A program made the translations under genes and the position numbers. The notes below the pieces were generated by a model that saw only the letters and a list, made by a program, of their open reading frames with translations, was not told where the DNA came from and made no database searches. From Notolepis coatsorum (taxonomy: Eukaryota > Chordata > Actinopteri > Aulopiformes > Paralepididae), in NCBI GenBank assembly GCA_963971535.1, contig OZ020594.1, positions 113,061,974 to 113,125,973 on the forward strand: a DNA stretch of 64,000 bases. Reading direction: 5' to 3'. Shown here in pieces: positions 41,753-52,744 of this stretch (within the stretch, counting starts at the first letter, position 1; every line of letters begins with the position of its first letter).

Positions 41753-43181
41753 TGTAACTGAGGGGTACAATTCCCTGACTGTATTACTAGATATGATACT
41801 TACTACCACTACCTTTGTACTTAATATTCGGCCACCCAGTACACGGCATAAATATATTATCATGAACACTCTCACGTAGATGAAACGGATCCAACACAAA
41901 TGTACGAATTAGAAACAGGTCTTTATTTCCTACACAGCGATGGTGTGTAGAATAAGCACTTAATCACTTAATTACATTTATGAATTGAAATAGTATGCAC
42001 TTTTATGGCAAGGAGTATTCGTCGGTATATCAATAGAGAATGTCCAATCTCTGAAGGCGCAGGTGGTAAATATACGACCTGGAATAGTTAAGGAATAACA
42101 GCAATGATACTTTAATGATTATAGGCTGGATACACTAGAGGGGGTTAATCCGGTCGCTTGTAAGCCGACAGGAGTAGGAGGGGGGGGGGGGTAGAATCCA
42201 GCTGCCTCGTCCGGCCAAGGGTATCCCAGGTGAACCCACTGTAGTGCCGTTCAATGCGCCGGCGATCCTTGGACCACAGATGAAAGCAGGTGGACTCTTT
42301 GTGGGCCGGCTCTCTCCGGTCCACGGGGGAGAGACGTGAAGAGACCTCGTCTTGCAGAGCGTCTCCTCACCTTGCGTCCTCTCCAGGGGGGGGGGTTCCA
42401 ACACACGGCAGTGTCGGGGGTCTTTATCCATGGAATAATCAAAGTATCCAAAGCATAATCCGTGCCTGGGAAGGCGGGCTGTCGTCGGTAGAATAATCCG
42501 GTATACAGGTCCACTCGCTCGTCGGCTCTGGGGCTCCTCGGGTGCAGCTTCACATAGGGTCAACCACCCTGGGTAAGCAGCCAGTTCTCGGCCCGAAACG
42601 ATGGGGTACTGACTACGGTAGTATTCTCACCGCACAAAGCACTATATATTAACAGACTATTATTAGCTTAATAGACTACGTCCAACTCGACGATATAGTG
42701 CCAAATATGACTATTCAAATATTAATATACACGATGTCTCAATACCGATGGTAGGCGAACTTGGCCTTACTCCCACACGTGGCGTCGCGGGGAGGCTTTA
42801 CGTCTGTGACTCTATTGGAGGGTAAGAAACTGGACTGAAAAGAAAGTCCTACTTTAGTAGCGCAGTATATATACGCACTATGAACAAATAGTCCCATTAG
42901 TGGTGCGGTAGCCAAATTCCTACGCGGAACTAGGACTTGTTCGTACATGTCGAGCGGTACGTTTGAACTGGGTCTGAGGGGTATGGCAGCCTGGCACCAA
43001 GGTCTCGACCAATAGTAGAATGGAGACTATTATGGGATGTTCAGTAGGCTAGAATGGATATTCAATGCATATTGTACAAGGAATATACAAGGGATATCAG
43101 GGAATATTAGAGAACATACAAATACAATTAAATATATATAAATAAATATATATATTCGGTTTAATCTGGCCCTTCACAACA
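41753..43181 (-). repeat. BEL-2 3' LTR (low-coordinate copy)
   Basis: TG...CA ends in element orientation. It contains two G runs (plus strand, 42180 and 42386). Open frames within it are artefacts. It is followed by GCCACCCCCTGAAT, the complement of the polypurine tract. Confidence 0.95.
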
Positions 43182-43290
43182 GCCACCCCCTGAATAGGTC
43201 CCGGACCTAATCAGTTAAACAGAGACAGATTAATCGCGTTGTCTATTTACACATAAGGGTTTGCTGTAGGGGTCAGTCAACTTCACAAAG

Positions 43291-46200
43291 TCATAGGGTT
43301 GTAGGGTCATGGTCATCATCGATTGTGTCTGGGAGTCGAGGCAGTTCTATGAGCCTCGCCACGGGACGGGTGTAAGTGCGACCCTGGACGAGCACTTCAG
43401 CTGCTCGGACCTTGCCGTCGGCACCGGTGATCACTTTGCTTACGCGGCCGGCCGGCCACATAGCTCTGGGCAGTAATTGATCAATAATCATGACGACTGT
43501 TCCTTCTGTCAAATTGTCTCTCTCCTTTACCCACTTCTGGCGGGTCTGTAGAGACGGTAGGTAGTGCAGTAGGAAACTGTTCCAAAACTTGTCGGCTAAT
43601 ACTTGGCTGTACCTCCACATTCGTCGGTTGTTCGCTTCTTCAGGCCGGTACATGGTCTGGGGTAATGTGGGATCTAGCCGCCCCATCAGGAGTGTGTTGG
43701 GGGTAACTGGGTCGATATCCGCCACATCACTGGAGACATATCCGAGGGGCTTCGAGTTAAGTACTCCCTCAATCTCCGTGAGGACTGTCATTAGGACTTC
43801 TTCCGCCACAGTCTGGGCCCCAAGTACTGCGTACAGGGCTGTCTCTATGGAGCGCACTTCTCGTTCCCAAGTGCCACCGAAGTGGGGTGCGTTTGGGGGG
43901 TTGAATTGGAAATCAACCTGTGCTGGAGCGAGGTGGGTCTTAAGTTCTGGGCCCATAGCTTGGAAGCTCTCTCTCAGCTCTCTTTCGCCGCCTTTGAAGT
44001 TTGTCCCATGATCGGACAATAGGGTAGACGGTCTTCCCTTCCGTGATGTGAATCTACGGAAGGCCATAAGGAATGAGTCTGTGCTCATGGTCGGGAGAAG
44101 CTGGATGTGTATCGCTCTGGTGGTCATGCATTTGAATACAATACCCCACCGCTTCTCGGTTCCTCTTCCTTTCTTTATGTGCAGCGGGCCAAAGCAGTCC
44201 ATACCCGTTGAGTGGAATGGCTTGTCACCGATTCGGAGGCGACATGGAGGAAGGTCAGCCATCCTTGGTATGCTGGGCTGCGCGCGCCACTTGCGGCAGT
44301 CTAGACATGTTCGTTGGAAGCGTCGTACCGCCTCTCTTCCTTGTAGGATCCAGTAACGACGTCTGATTTCCGCGAAGACTCTTTCTGCTCCTGCGTGATG
44401 TACATCCTCGTCGTATTTCTTTATAATCAGCTCTGTGACCTTGTGTCGGCTGTTCAATACGATCGGGTATTTAATGTCATCCGGTAGATTGGGGGCTCTG
44501 CGTAGGCGACCACCCACTCTGATGAGGGTATGAGCGTCGCTCTCGGGGGCCAGGTGAATTAATCTGCTGTCGGATGGGACGGGCTTTCCTCCCTGTAGAC
44601 AGGCCAATTCATCGGGGAACGAGTCTCTCTGGGCTCGCTGCAGTAGAAGCAATTCTGCTTCCTCGTAGTTAGCTGCTGACATATCAGCGGGGGACTTGCA
44701 CTCCGGGTGGTACCGCAGGAATGTTCTTTGTTGTGCACTCTCTATGGACGTGCAATCGTTTATGTTAGGGTCGGTGGAGGCTACGGTGCTCAATCCACAG
44801 AACACAGACTTCTTAATTTCCACCTCCTCTGGACTTGCTTCCCTCGGGATAGGCATGGGCCACTGTCCTTCCGGGAGTCTTAGGAATGCGGGGCCGTCAC
44901 TGTAGACATTGCGACGGGTGAGGTCATCCAGGGGCATCCCCCGGGTGATGACGTCAGCTGGGTTCTGTTTTGTATCAACGTAGCGCCACTCTGTTTCTCC
45001 GGTTAACTCTTCGGTTAAGTCCTGAATCTCGGTGACTCTGACTCCCACGAAGACTTTGTACTTGCATGAGTCCGATTTGATCCAGGCGAGCACCGTCGTG
45101 GAATCTGACCACAGGATTGTTCTAGACACCGGTATGGTGAGCTCACGTTGGATGAGCGTGGCTAGGTGCGCTCCGGCTAGGGCTGCGCAGAGCTCTAGAC
45201 GTGGGATAGATTGTTGCTTGCGTGGGGCTATTCTCGAGCGGGCGAGGACAAATGCTGTGTAGATCTCTCCCCCCTGGTCTTGGGCCCGCAAGTAGGCTAC
45301 TGATCCGTATGCGACCTCTGAGGCGTCACTGAAGACGTGCAAGTCCATTTTACATGTCTCTGGCCTCACCGTGGGTGGGAAGTAGCTTCGGCGCATATTA
45401 ACGCCTGGGAGTGAGTGGAGCTCCATCTCCCACTCTCTCCAGGTGGATGCAAGGTGTGCGGGAATGGGGTCGTCCCAGCCCTGGTCCTTGTCCCACAATG
45501 CTCGTACAATCATTTTTGCCCTGGTGGTGTACGGTAGAATACATCCTAGCGGGTCATATTGTCGGGCAAGTGTTGTGTACACACTCCGTCTGGTGGTCGG
45601 CGCCGCCGCCGGCCTTCCCTGCTCCGTAGTCAGGGGCTTGTGTCTGTAGTGAAGCGAATCTGTTTTGAATCGCCACACCAATCCCAGGGTCATCTCCTGG
45701 GCTTCTCCCGGGATTGTAGCCATCCAGGTCTCGCTGCTGGCTGCCTTGTCCTCGGAGGAGAGGCTGCGCAGTACTTGCGGATCGCTGCTGGCCCACTGCC
45801 TGAGATCAAAGCCGCCTTTGATCAATGAGGCGCGGAGTTTAATCAGGAGAGCCTCGGCTTCTTCCTGGGTTGAAAGGCTTTGTAGACAGTTGTCTACGTA
45901 GAAGCTGTTCTTTACGCTGTGTCGGACCTCTTCGTCCGCTGCTGGGTCCTCTGCTACATGTTTCTGTAGTGCAAATGTTGCACAGCAGGGGCTGCACGTC
46001 GTTCCGAAGGGGAGGACTTCCCATTGGTAGATGGCTGGGTGCTCATCTCCTGGCTTCTCTCTCCATAGGAACCGTAACAGGGGCTTGTCCGCCTCTACTA
46101 ATCTCACCTGCAGGAACATTCCTTTAATGTCCCCGCTGATGGCCACCTTTTCCTGGCGGAAGCGGAGTAGAACGCAGAGTAGGGAGGGGCCGAGTGTGGG

Positions 46201-46336
46201 ACCGGGCAGTAACTCTTTATTCAGATTTTGGGATCCGATCTGGTAGCTGCAGTTAAATACTATGCGGTCTTTACCGTTGTGATGGACCTTGTGGTGGGGC
46301 ACGTACCACGATTCAGTGGTCTGGTCAGCCTCTGTG
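43291..46336 (-). CDS. BEL-2 reverse transcriptase, RNase H and integrase
   Basis: One unbroken frame of about 1003 codons from 46302, readable from just after the 5-bp duplication. RT: KDRIVFNCSYQIGSQNLNKE, SGDIKGMFLQVRLV, PFGTTCSPCCATFAL and the FYVDNCLQS catalytic box (residues 135-138 after the GTG). RNase H: LHVFSDASEVAYGS and PRLELCAALAGAH. Integrase: CLDCRKWRAQPS; D in TGMDCFGPL, D in LLSDHGTNFK, E in GTWEREVRS; C-terminal domain AMWPAGRVSKVITGADG, ending DDDHDPTTL and a stop. It is the more complete pol of the two BEL copies. No initiator is expected here, since it should be translated as part of gag-pol. Confidence 0.92.
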
Positions 46337-49300
46337 ATGTCATGTCCATCTTTGTGACGTGTCCCGCTGTGATGAGCTTCTCAATCTCAGCGCGGTATAC
46401 ACTCTCTTGGGCGGGGTTCTTGGCTAAGCGCCGCTCCGTGTTCAGCAGGTACCGTTCTGTGGCGTCTGTCTTGGCGTGGAAAGTAGGCATTCCTTCTCGC
46501 CGCAGGAGTGGCGTGGCGTATCTCAACACGCCGTTGACCGGGACTCTCTTGGTCCCTGTCTCGAGGAGGTGAATGGCGTAAATGTCATCTTTAGAGCGAA
46601 TGTCTTTCTTTCCGTTCTTAAAGGGCATTTGTTCCAGGGTCCATAGCCGCTCTACGTGTTGCAGGAGTGCGGTTTCTCCCTCTGTGACTCGGGAGTGGAG
46701 ACATCTAGTGGCTGTACTTCGGTTGAGAGATTTGGCGAGCGGGCCTTGGAGAGTCCATCCCAAACGGGTCTCGACTGCTGCAGGACAGCCTCGGGGTCCG
46801 GTATGAACCCGGTCTATCGGGACAATGAGGTCTGCATGGTCGGAGCCTATCAACAGGGTCGGCATAGCATTGTCTATGAGCGGGATCGGTAACTTGCGCA
46901 GATGTGCATATTTCTCCATCAGCTTGGCGACGGGGTATGTGTACCGCGACAGTCCTATTTCTTGGCTGGTGAAAGCGTCTGCAATCTGGTACCGTCGCTC
47001 AGGCTGGCCGCTTGCTGCGATAGAGAATGAGACATTCTCGCCCTTTATCGTCTTCAAATCTCGTCTTATTGTCCGAATTGTCATTTGGGTTTCGCTTCCC
47101 CGCAGCCCTAGCTGGGCCGCAGCGGAGGCGAGCAGCAGGGTCTTCTCTGACCCGTCATCGAGGACGGCGTAAGTGTCCAGGACTTTATTCTGGTAGCTTA
47201 GTGTCACACGCACTACTTTTAGGAGTACTCGGGCTCCACTGCTGCTGGCGGGATCGATGTACATGACGCTCGCTTTGCGGCTGGATGGTGCAGGTGAAGG
47301 GCGCCGTCTGTTACTGTCGTGAAGTATGTCCAGATGGGCTCCATCGCACTTGGTGCACCTTTTCTTTAAGCGGCATTCGGCTGCCATGTGTGAGCGCGCA
47401 CAGCGAAAACAGCGCTTGTTGGACTTTATCCATTGACCTGCTTCCTCCGCGTTCAGCTTGGGGAAGGAGTCACATTGCGCTAGCCAGTGTTCTTTCTCAC
47501 AGTAGGGGCACACTATCTTCCACTTCTCCGTTCTGGAGGGGGTACTGTGGCTCCTGCTGCTCGGTACTGACTCCGATTGGTGCATCACAGTCACCGATCT
47601 TCTTCCATCATTTAGTCGTCTGGTTCCTTCTCTGGAGCCAGGGGTGCTCCGTCCGAATGTATCTAGCCGTAGGCTGCTGGCTTCTCTCGCCAGGAAGTCT
47701 GCTAGATCGAGGAGGTTCGGTTCGGGGCCATTCGGGTTTCTGTGGTCCCTCTGCCGCCTAAAGCGCTCCTGACGAGCGGGCGGCAGCTTCTCCAGAATCC
47801 TTTCCACATTTGAGTTGGCGTAAAGTTCATACTTCCCCTTCTCTCTTTGCGCTCCCAACATCCCTACCAGGGACTGCACTCTGATGGACAGGTCGTCCAG
47901 TGCTCGATTGTCTATTGCTGGGGGTAAGCGGTCGATGTGTCGGATCTCCTGGATCACGTAATCCCATATGCGCCCATACCTCTGGTCCAATGCTACCAGC
48001 GCTGCTGTGTATGGGGTGGTGGAAGTCGCGTAGGCGAGCGCTATATTATGTGCGCGGGGCACCTTTAAGTGCTGCAGTAGGATGGCGTATTTGTGGCGTT
48101 CATCCAATACATCCACCAACATGGTCTCCAGACACATGCGGAGTTCTGTATACTGGGCCCGGTTCTCTTGGGTGAAGTCGGGTACCATAGGCGTGCCAAT
48201 GTATGACGCTGACTGTGGATACATCGGCGAGCGTTGGGGGAGAGGCCTCCTAGGCGAGTCTCCTCCCGCTCCTTGGTATGGGCTGGTACCGGCAGTGTAC
48301 CATGGCCCGCTTGTCCAGGTGCTGTTCCTCGGTGCGGGTCGTGCGTCGTGCTCACCCGTGTATAGAGTCGGGGGTCTGTAGCGCAGCTCCGCGGGAGTAT
48401 AGCCTGGGCTGTACCGGACCTCCTGGTCCGGTAGAGTACTGTGCTGTCTTCGGGCGTGGTTCTCCTCGTCTTCCTCTTCGTCTTCAGTTAGGTCATCCAG
48501 TGCTTGTAGTCTCTGGTTTAGCCTCTCCACAGGATATGCTGCTCCTTCCCGGTTGCTAGGTCTCGCTTGGACCGGTGGGGGGAGGTGGTCTGTGGGGGGT
48601 ATAGACCTCGTCTGTTGGTCAAGTTCAGGGTTGTTTACTCGGCTAGGGGATGCCGCCCTGGAGGTGTGTCTAGACGAGTTCCTGGAGCCTCTGGCGGAGG
48701 GAGAGGGTGTTGTCCGTCTGATCAGCTGTTCTATTAGTTGCGCTTGCTGTCTGTCGCGCTCTGCGTCCCGTAGAGCACCAGCAGCTGCTCGCTGGCTGTC
48801 TGCTCGGTCTCGGGCCACATTCTCTTCCATCTGAATGCGTCTTATTTCCAGGCGTATGTGCTCTTCTTCGCTCCGTTGCTGTAGCTGCAATCGATCGCGT
48901 TCACCCTGGAGTCTATCGCGTTCAGTAGAGGCTTTCAGGCTGACGAGGAATGCCTGCTGTAGGGTCCTCTCTGCCTCGCTGGGAGAAGGCGGTTGTATAG
49001 GGGAGCCTTCCCTCGGGGTACTCCTTGCGGAGCCTTGGAGCTCTATCTCCACGGTGCTCTCCCCGTCTTCTTCCGTGCCGAGTTCTCTCTCGGTAGCGTT
49101 GTATTCCTCCCGGGACTCATCGGGGACTACTTCTTCAGTACTGGCGGGGTGTGAAGTCATGTCTGGTTCCCACTGGTCCCCACCGTGAACTTGGTCAGTT
49201 ACATTAGAGCCCGTAGGGGCCTCTATGGTCGGGGTAGTCTGGGCGTTGGGGTTAGACATACTTTTACTTTCTAGTTTTACCGCGTTTACTGTTAGTAGAA

Positions 49301-49403
49301 GACTAGGTTGTTGACTGACAGCGTAAGCCTCTAAGTACTGAGGGAGCCGTCGTTCGCGCTGCGGGCGTTGGTTAGGAGGATCGTTTCGTGGAGTGTTCAT
49401 CAT
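46260..49403 (-). CDS. BEL-2 gag, protease and start of RT (frameshifted)
   Basis: The frame enters at a GTG at 49427; the first ATG is 49403. It has an E/R/Q-rich coiled coil, a DUF1759-like gag region (QYTELRMCLETMLVDVLDE, NVERILEKLPPARQERF), three zinc-knuckle motifs (CPYCEKEHWLAQC, CFRCARSHMAAEC, CTKCDGAHLDILH) and a protease with AVLDDGSEKTLLL. Coding switches frame at 46337-46346, where ATGTC is tandemly repeated on the plus strand; residues after TAGHVTKMDM are out of frame. It is shorter in the linker than BEL-1 by several small in-frame deletions. Confidence 0.92.
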   Translation of the reverse strand: MMNTPRNDPPNQRPQRERRLPQYLEAYAVSQQPSLLLTVNAVKLESKSMSNPNAQTTPTIEAPTGSNVTDQVHGGDQWEPDMTSHPASTEEVVPDESREEYNATERELGTEEDGESTVEIELQGSARSTPREGSPIQPPSPSEAERTLQQAFLVSLKASTERDRLQGERDRLQLQQRSEEEHIRLEIRRIQMEENVARDRADSQRAAAGALRDAERDRQQAQLIEQLIRRTTPSPSARGSRNSSRHTSRAASPSRVNNPELDQQTRSIPPTDHLPPPVQARPSNREGAAYPVERLNQRLQALDDLTEDEEEDEENHARRQHSTLPDQEVRYSPGYTPAELRYRPPTLYTGEHDARPAPRNSTWTSGPWYTAGTSPYQGAGGDSPRRPLPQRSPMYPQSASYIGTPMVPDFTQENRAQYTELRMCLETMLVDVLDERHKYAILLQHLKVPRAHNIALAYATSTTPYTAALVALDQRYGRIWDYVIQEIRHIDRLPPAIDNRALDDLSIRVQSLVGMLGAQREKGKYELYANSNVERILEKLPPARQERFRRQRDHRNPNGPEPNLLDLADFLAREASSLRLDTFGRSTPGSREGTRRLNDGRRSVTVMHQSESVPSSRSHSTPSRTEKWKIVCPYCEKEHWLAQCDSFPKLNAEEAGQWIKSNKRCFRCARSHMAAECRLKKRCTKCDGAHLDILHDSNRRRPSPAPSSRKASVMYIDPASSSGARVLLKVVRVTLSYQNKVLDTYAVLDDGSEKTLLLASAAAQLGLRGSETQMTIRTIRRDLKTIKGENVSFSIAASGQPERRYQIADAFTSQEIGLSRYTYPVAKLMEKYAHLRKLPIPLIDNAMPTLLIGSDHADLIVPIDRVHTGPRGCPAAVETRLGWTLQGPLAKSLNRSTATRCLHSRVTEGETALLQHVERLWTLEQMPFKNGKKDIRSKDDIYAIHLLETGTKRVPVNGVLRYATPLLRREGMPTFHAKTDATERYLLNTERRLAKNPAQESVYRAEIEKLITAGHVTKMDMTSQRLTRPLNRGTCPTTRSITTVKTA

Positions 49404-49453
49404 AGGCCATTTCAATATTAATAACACTATATTAATATTACACTAATTACCAT

Positions 49454-49469
49454 CCGGCTCGAAGGACCA
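49454..49469 (-). other. BEL-2 tRNA primer-binding site
   Basis: Minus strand TGGTCCTTCGAGCCGG, two bases after the 5' LTR, identical to BEL-1. Confidence 0.8.
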
Positions 49470-49471
49470 AT

Positions 49472-50904
49472 TGTAACTGAGGGGTACAATTCCCTGACTG
49501 TATTACTAGATATGATACTTACTACCACTACCTTTGTACTTAATATTCGGCCACCCAGTACACGGCATAAATATATTATCATGAACACTCTCACGTAGAT
49601 GAAACGGATCCAACACAAATGTACGAATTAGAAACAGGTCTTTATTTCCTACACAGCGATGGTGTGTAGAATAAGCACTTAATCACTTAATTACATTTAT
49701 GAATTGAAATAGTATGCACTTTTATGGCAAGGAGTATTCGTCGGTATATCAATAGAGAATGTCCAATCTCTGAAGGCGCAGGTGGTAAATATACGACCTG
49801 GAATAGTTAAGGAATAACAGCAATGATACTTTAATGATTATAGGCTGGATACACTAGAGGGGGTTAATCCGGTCGCTTGTAAGCCGACAGGAGTAGGAGG
49901 GGGGGGGGGGTAGAATCCAGCTGCCTCGTCCGGCCAAGGGTATCCCAGGTGAACCCACTGTAGTGCCGTTCAATGCGCCGGCGATCCTTGGACCACAGAT
50001 GAAAGCAGGTGGACTCTTTGTGGGCCGGCTCTCTCCGGTCCACGGGGGAGAGACGTGAAGAGACCTCGTCTTGCAGAGCGTCTCCTCACCTTGCGTCCTC
50101 TCCAGGGGGGGGGGTTCCAACACACGGCAGTGTCGGGGGTCTTTATCCATGGAATAATCAAAGTATCCAAAGCATAATCCGTGCCTGGGAAGGCGGGCTG
50201 TCGTCGGTAGAATAATCCGGTATACAGGTCCACTCGCTCGTCGGCTCTGGGGCTCCTCGGGTGCAGCTTCACATAGGGTCAACCACCCTGGGTAAGCAGC
50301 CAGTTCTCTGCCCGAAACGATGGGGTACTGACTACGGTAGTATTCTCACCGCACGAAGCACTATATATTAACAGACTATTATTAGCTTAATAGACTACGT
50401 CCAACTCGACGATATAGTGCCAAATATGACTATTCAAATATTAATATACACGATGTCTCAATACCGATGGTAGGCGAACTTGGCCTTACTCCCACACGTG
50501 GCGTCGCGGGGAGGCTTTACGTCTGTGACTCTATTGGAGGGTAAGAAACTGGACTGAAAAGAAAGTCCTACTTTAGTAGCGCAGTATATATACGCACTAT
50601 GAACAAATAGTCCCATTAGTGGTGCGGTAGCCAAATTCCTACGCGGAACTAGGACTTGTTCGTACATGTCGAGCGGTACGTTTGAACTGGGTCTGAGGGG
50701 TATGGCAGCCTGGCACCAAGGTCTCGACCAATAGTAGAATGGAGACTATTATGGGATGTTCAGTAGGCTAGAATGGATATTCAATGCATATTGTACAAGG
50801 AATATACAAGGGATATCAGGGAATATTAGAGAACATACAAATACAATTAAATATATATATATAAATAAATATATATATTCGGTTTAATCTGGCCCTTCAC
50901 AACA
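49472..50904 (-). repeat. BEL-2 5' LTR (high-coordinate copy)
   Basis: 1433 bp. Differences from 41753-43181: G/T near 50310, A/G near 50356, and an extra ATAT near 50860. Confidence 0.95.
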
Positions 50905-50909
50905 GTTAT

Positions 50910-51080
50910 GGTCTCTCGAAAATTGAATGCGACCTCAAGGCTTTTCAACACTGGCCGCGTAATATTAGTTAACGTTCATTTAGCAGGATGTAATGTGTAA
51001 CGTTTAATCAACGTGAAATGGCCCTGAATACATCATATAATGTGTTTCCCAGCTGCTTATATTGTAAGTGTATGCCCAAA
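50910..51080. other. No feature recognised
   Basis: Single-copy-looking sequence to the right of BEL-2. Confidence 0.4.
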
Positions 51081-51084
51081 AATA

Positions 51085-51225
51085 TATATCACTATGAATT
51101 GAAAATGGGTGACCCTGATGTAAACAAGACTAAAGTCTTTCTCTGGTCTGTGCATCCCCTTAACAATTGTGTGTATTGAGCTGTACTGTATTGTACTCAT
51201 TCTGCAATCTGTTAATGACATTTAC
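51085..51225 (+). mobile_element. LINE family A 3' tail fragment
   Basis: TATGAATTGAAAATGGGTGA, GATGTAAACAAGACTAAAG, then the GCATCCCCTTAACAATTGTG and CATTCTGCAATCTGTTAAT blocks of the LINE A 3' UTR. There is no clear simple tail. Confidence 0.65.
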
Positions 51226-51254
51226 ATATCTGTAGATACTATATCTATATCTGT

Positions 51255-51690
51255 ACATCCCTTACCTACTCTTACTAGTTACGCTGCTGGCCAGTATGAC
51301 TTACTACCATATAGTGTCTTTATACCTGTATCACTGTACATGTTAATACTATATCTCTTACCTACTCTTACTAGTTACACTGCTGGTCAGTATGACTTAC
51401 TACCATAGTGTCTTTATACCTGTATCACTGTACATATTAATACTATATCTCTTACCTACTCTTACTAGTTACACTGCTGGTCAGTATGACTTACTAGTTA
51501 CTACCATAGTGTCTTTATACCTGTATCACTGTACATATTAATACTATAACTATATCTGTACATATCTCTTACCTACTCTTACTAGTTACACTGCTGGCCA
51601 GTATGACTTACTACCATAGTGTCTTTATACCTGTATCACTGTACATATTAATACTATATCTATATCTGTACATATCTCTTACTAGGGACA
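51255..51690. repeat. Minisatellite, 90-120-bp unit, about four copies
   Basis: Each unit contains CTTACCTACTCTTACTAGTT, CTGCTGG(C/T)CAGTATGACTTA, CCATAGTGTCTTTATACC and TGTATCACTGTACATATTAA. Unit lengths vary through ACTATATCTATATC insertions. Confidence 0.85.
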
Positions 51691-52436
51691 CTGTACATTG
51701 GAATACTGACATACATTTGCCATGGAAACTGTACATTGGAGGAGGTTGGGTAGGTGGGGTGGGGTTGGGTGGGGCTGTACATTGGAATACTGACAAAGCC
51801 ATGCTTGGTCTTTATTGTACAACTGGGTTAGGACATTTGTAGGGGCCAGTTTTGAATTGCAGTCTCCCGTAGGTGTTCTTTGAGAGTGTTTTTGAAGGTG
51901 GGTAGTGATTTACATTCCTTTACAGCTTTGGGTAGGGCGTTCCACATTGTTGTGGCATAATTGCGAAACGTGTTTAGTCCCTTGTTTGAGCCGAATCTGG
52001 GTTTTACATGATTTGTGGAGCTCCCTCTGGTGTTGTGATCGTGGTATTCACTGACCTTTGGGAAGTATTTTGACATGTACATGGGTACCTTGGTCGTGTA
52101 GTGTATCTTGTAGACCAGGCCCATTGCAAGTTGCTGTACTCTGTTGTCTACTCTAAGCCATCCTAGGTTGGCAAAGTGTGCAGGGATGAGGTGGGTTCTA
52201 GGAGTCAGGTCAAGCAGTAGTCTGACTAGTTTGTTTTGAGATGTTTGTAATTTGGTTTTTAGTGCCTTTGAGGTGCTTTGGTACCATGAGGTGCAAGCAT
52301 AGTCGTAGTACCCTTGAATGAGTGCTCCTGCCAGAGTCTTCAGGGTATTCTTGTTTACCAGGGAGGAGATCCGGTACAAGAATCGAGTTCGTTGATTGAC
52401 TTTTTTTTATTACATTGGATGCCATTTTGTCACATC
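51691..52436 (-). mobile_element. LINE family A, copy 2 (3' end)
   Basis: 5'-truncated copy. The frame 52379-51828 encodes NTLKTLAGALIQGYYDYACT to the true C-terminus KEHLRETAIQNWPLQMS. The 3' UTR reaches about 51691, with two TGTACATTGGA motifs around a GGTGGGG-rich block. An extra base in the A run at about 52403 (eight instead of the seven in copy 1) shifts the upstream frame. Confidence 0.85.
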
Positions 52437-52744
52437 TGGACATTAATAAATACAAAAGTGTATTGTTATTGTTGTCATGTATTGTTGTCATGAACTGAAT
52501 AGATTCCAGAAGTCATAATCCACTTAGTCCTGCTCCCAAAACTATTTTGAATATGTTGTAAAATAAATGCAACTACTGCAGAAGTAGGAATATCATTAGA
52601 ATACAGTACAGTATGTATTACTATCTACTACTACAGTACTACCTATGCTGCTATGTCTATACTACTATGTATCACAAACAGTACTGTATTTGCAAATCTG
52701 GTATGTCATAAATGTATAGATGTAGCAGTACTGTCTATCTGTAT
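52437..52744 (+). other. Mixed sequence with LINE A 3' UTR-like piece
   Basis: 52670-52744 (TATCACAAACAGTACTGTAT to CTATCTGTATGTC) repeats 54785-54870 of the LINE A 3' UTR. The rest shows nothing recognisable. Confidence 0.5.

Larger units (their letters stand above)
41753..50904 (-). mobile_element. BEL-2, full-length BEL/Pao LTR retrotransposon
   Basis: Total 9152 bp, with the same orientation and gene order as BEL-1. It is flanked by GTTAT at 41748-41752 and 50905-50909. The LTRs (1429 and 1433 bp) differ by two substitutions and a 4-bp AT indel, so it is a very recent insertion. The only pol lesion seen is a 5-bp tandem duplication at 46337-46346. The LTR sequence differs clearly from BEL-1, so the two are subfamilies and not a segmental duplication. 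Confidence 0.95.

Noticed and set aside
43589..49188. Many plus-strand frames of 70-158 codons across BEL-2 (and likewise 12098-17994 in BEL-1)
   Set aside because: Antisense shadows of gag-pol. They are not conserved between BEL-1 and BEL-2 except through the coding strand.
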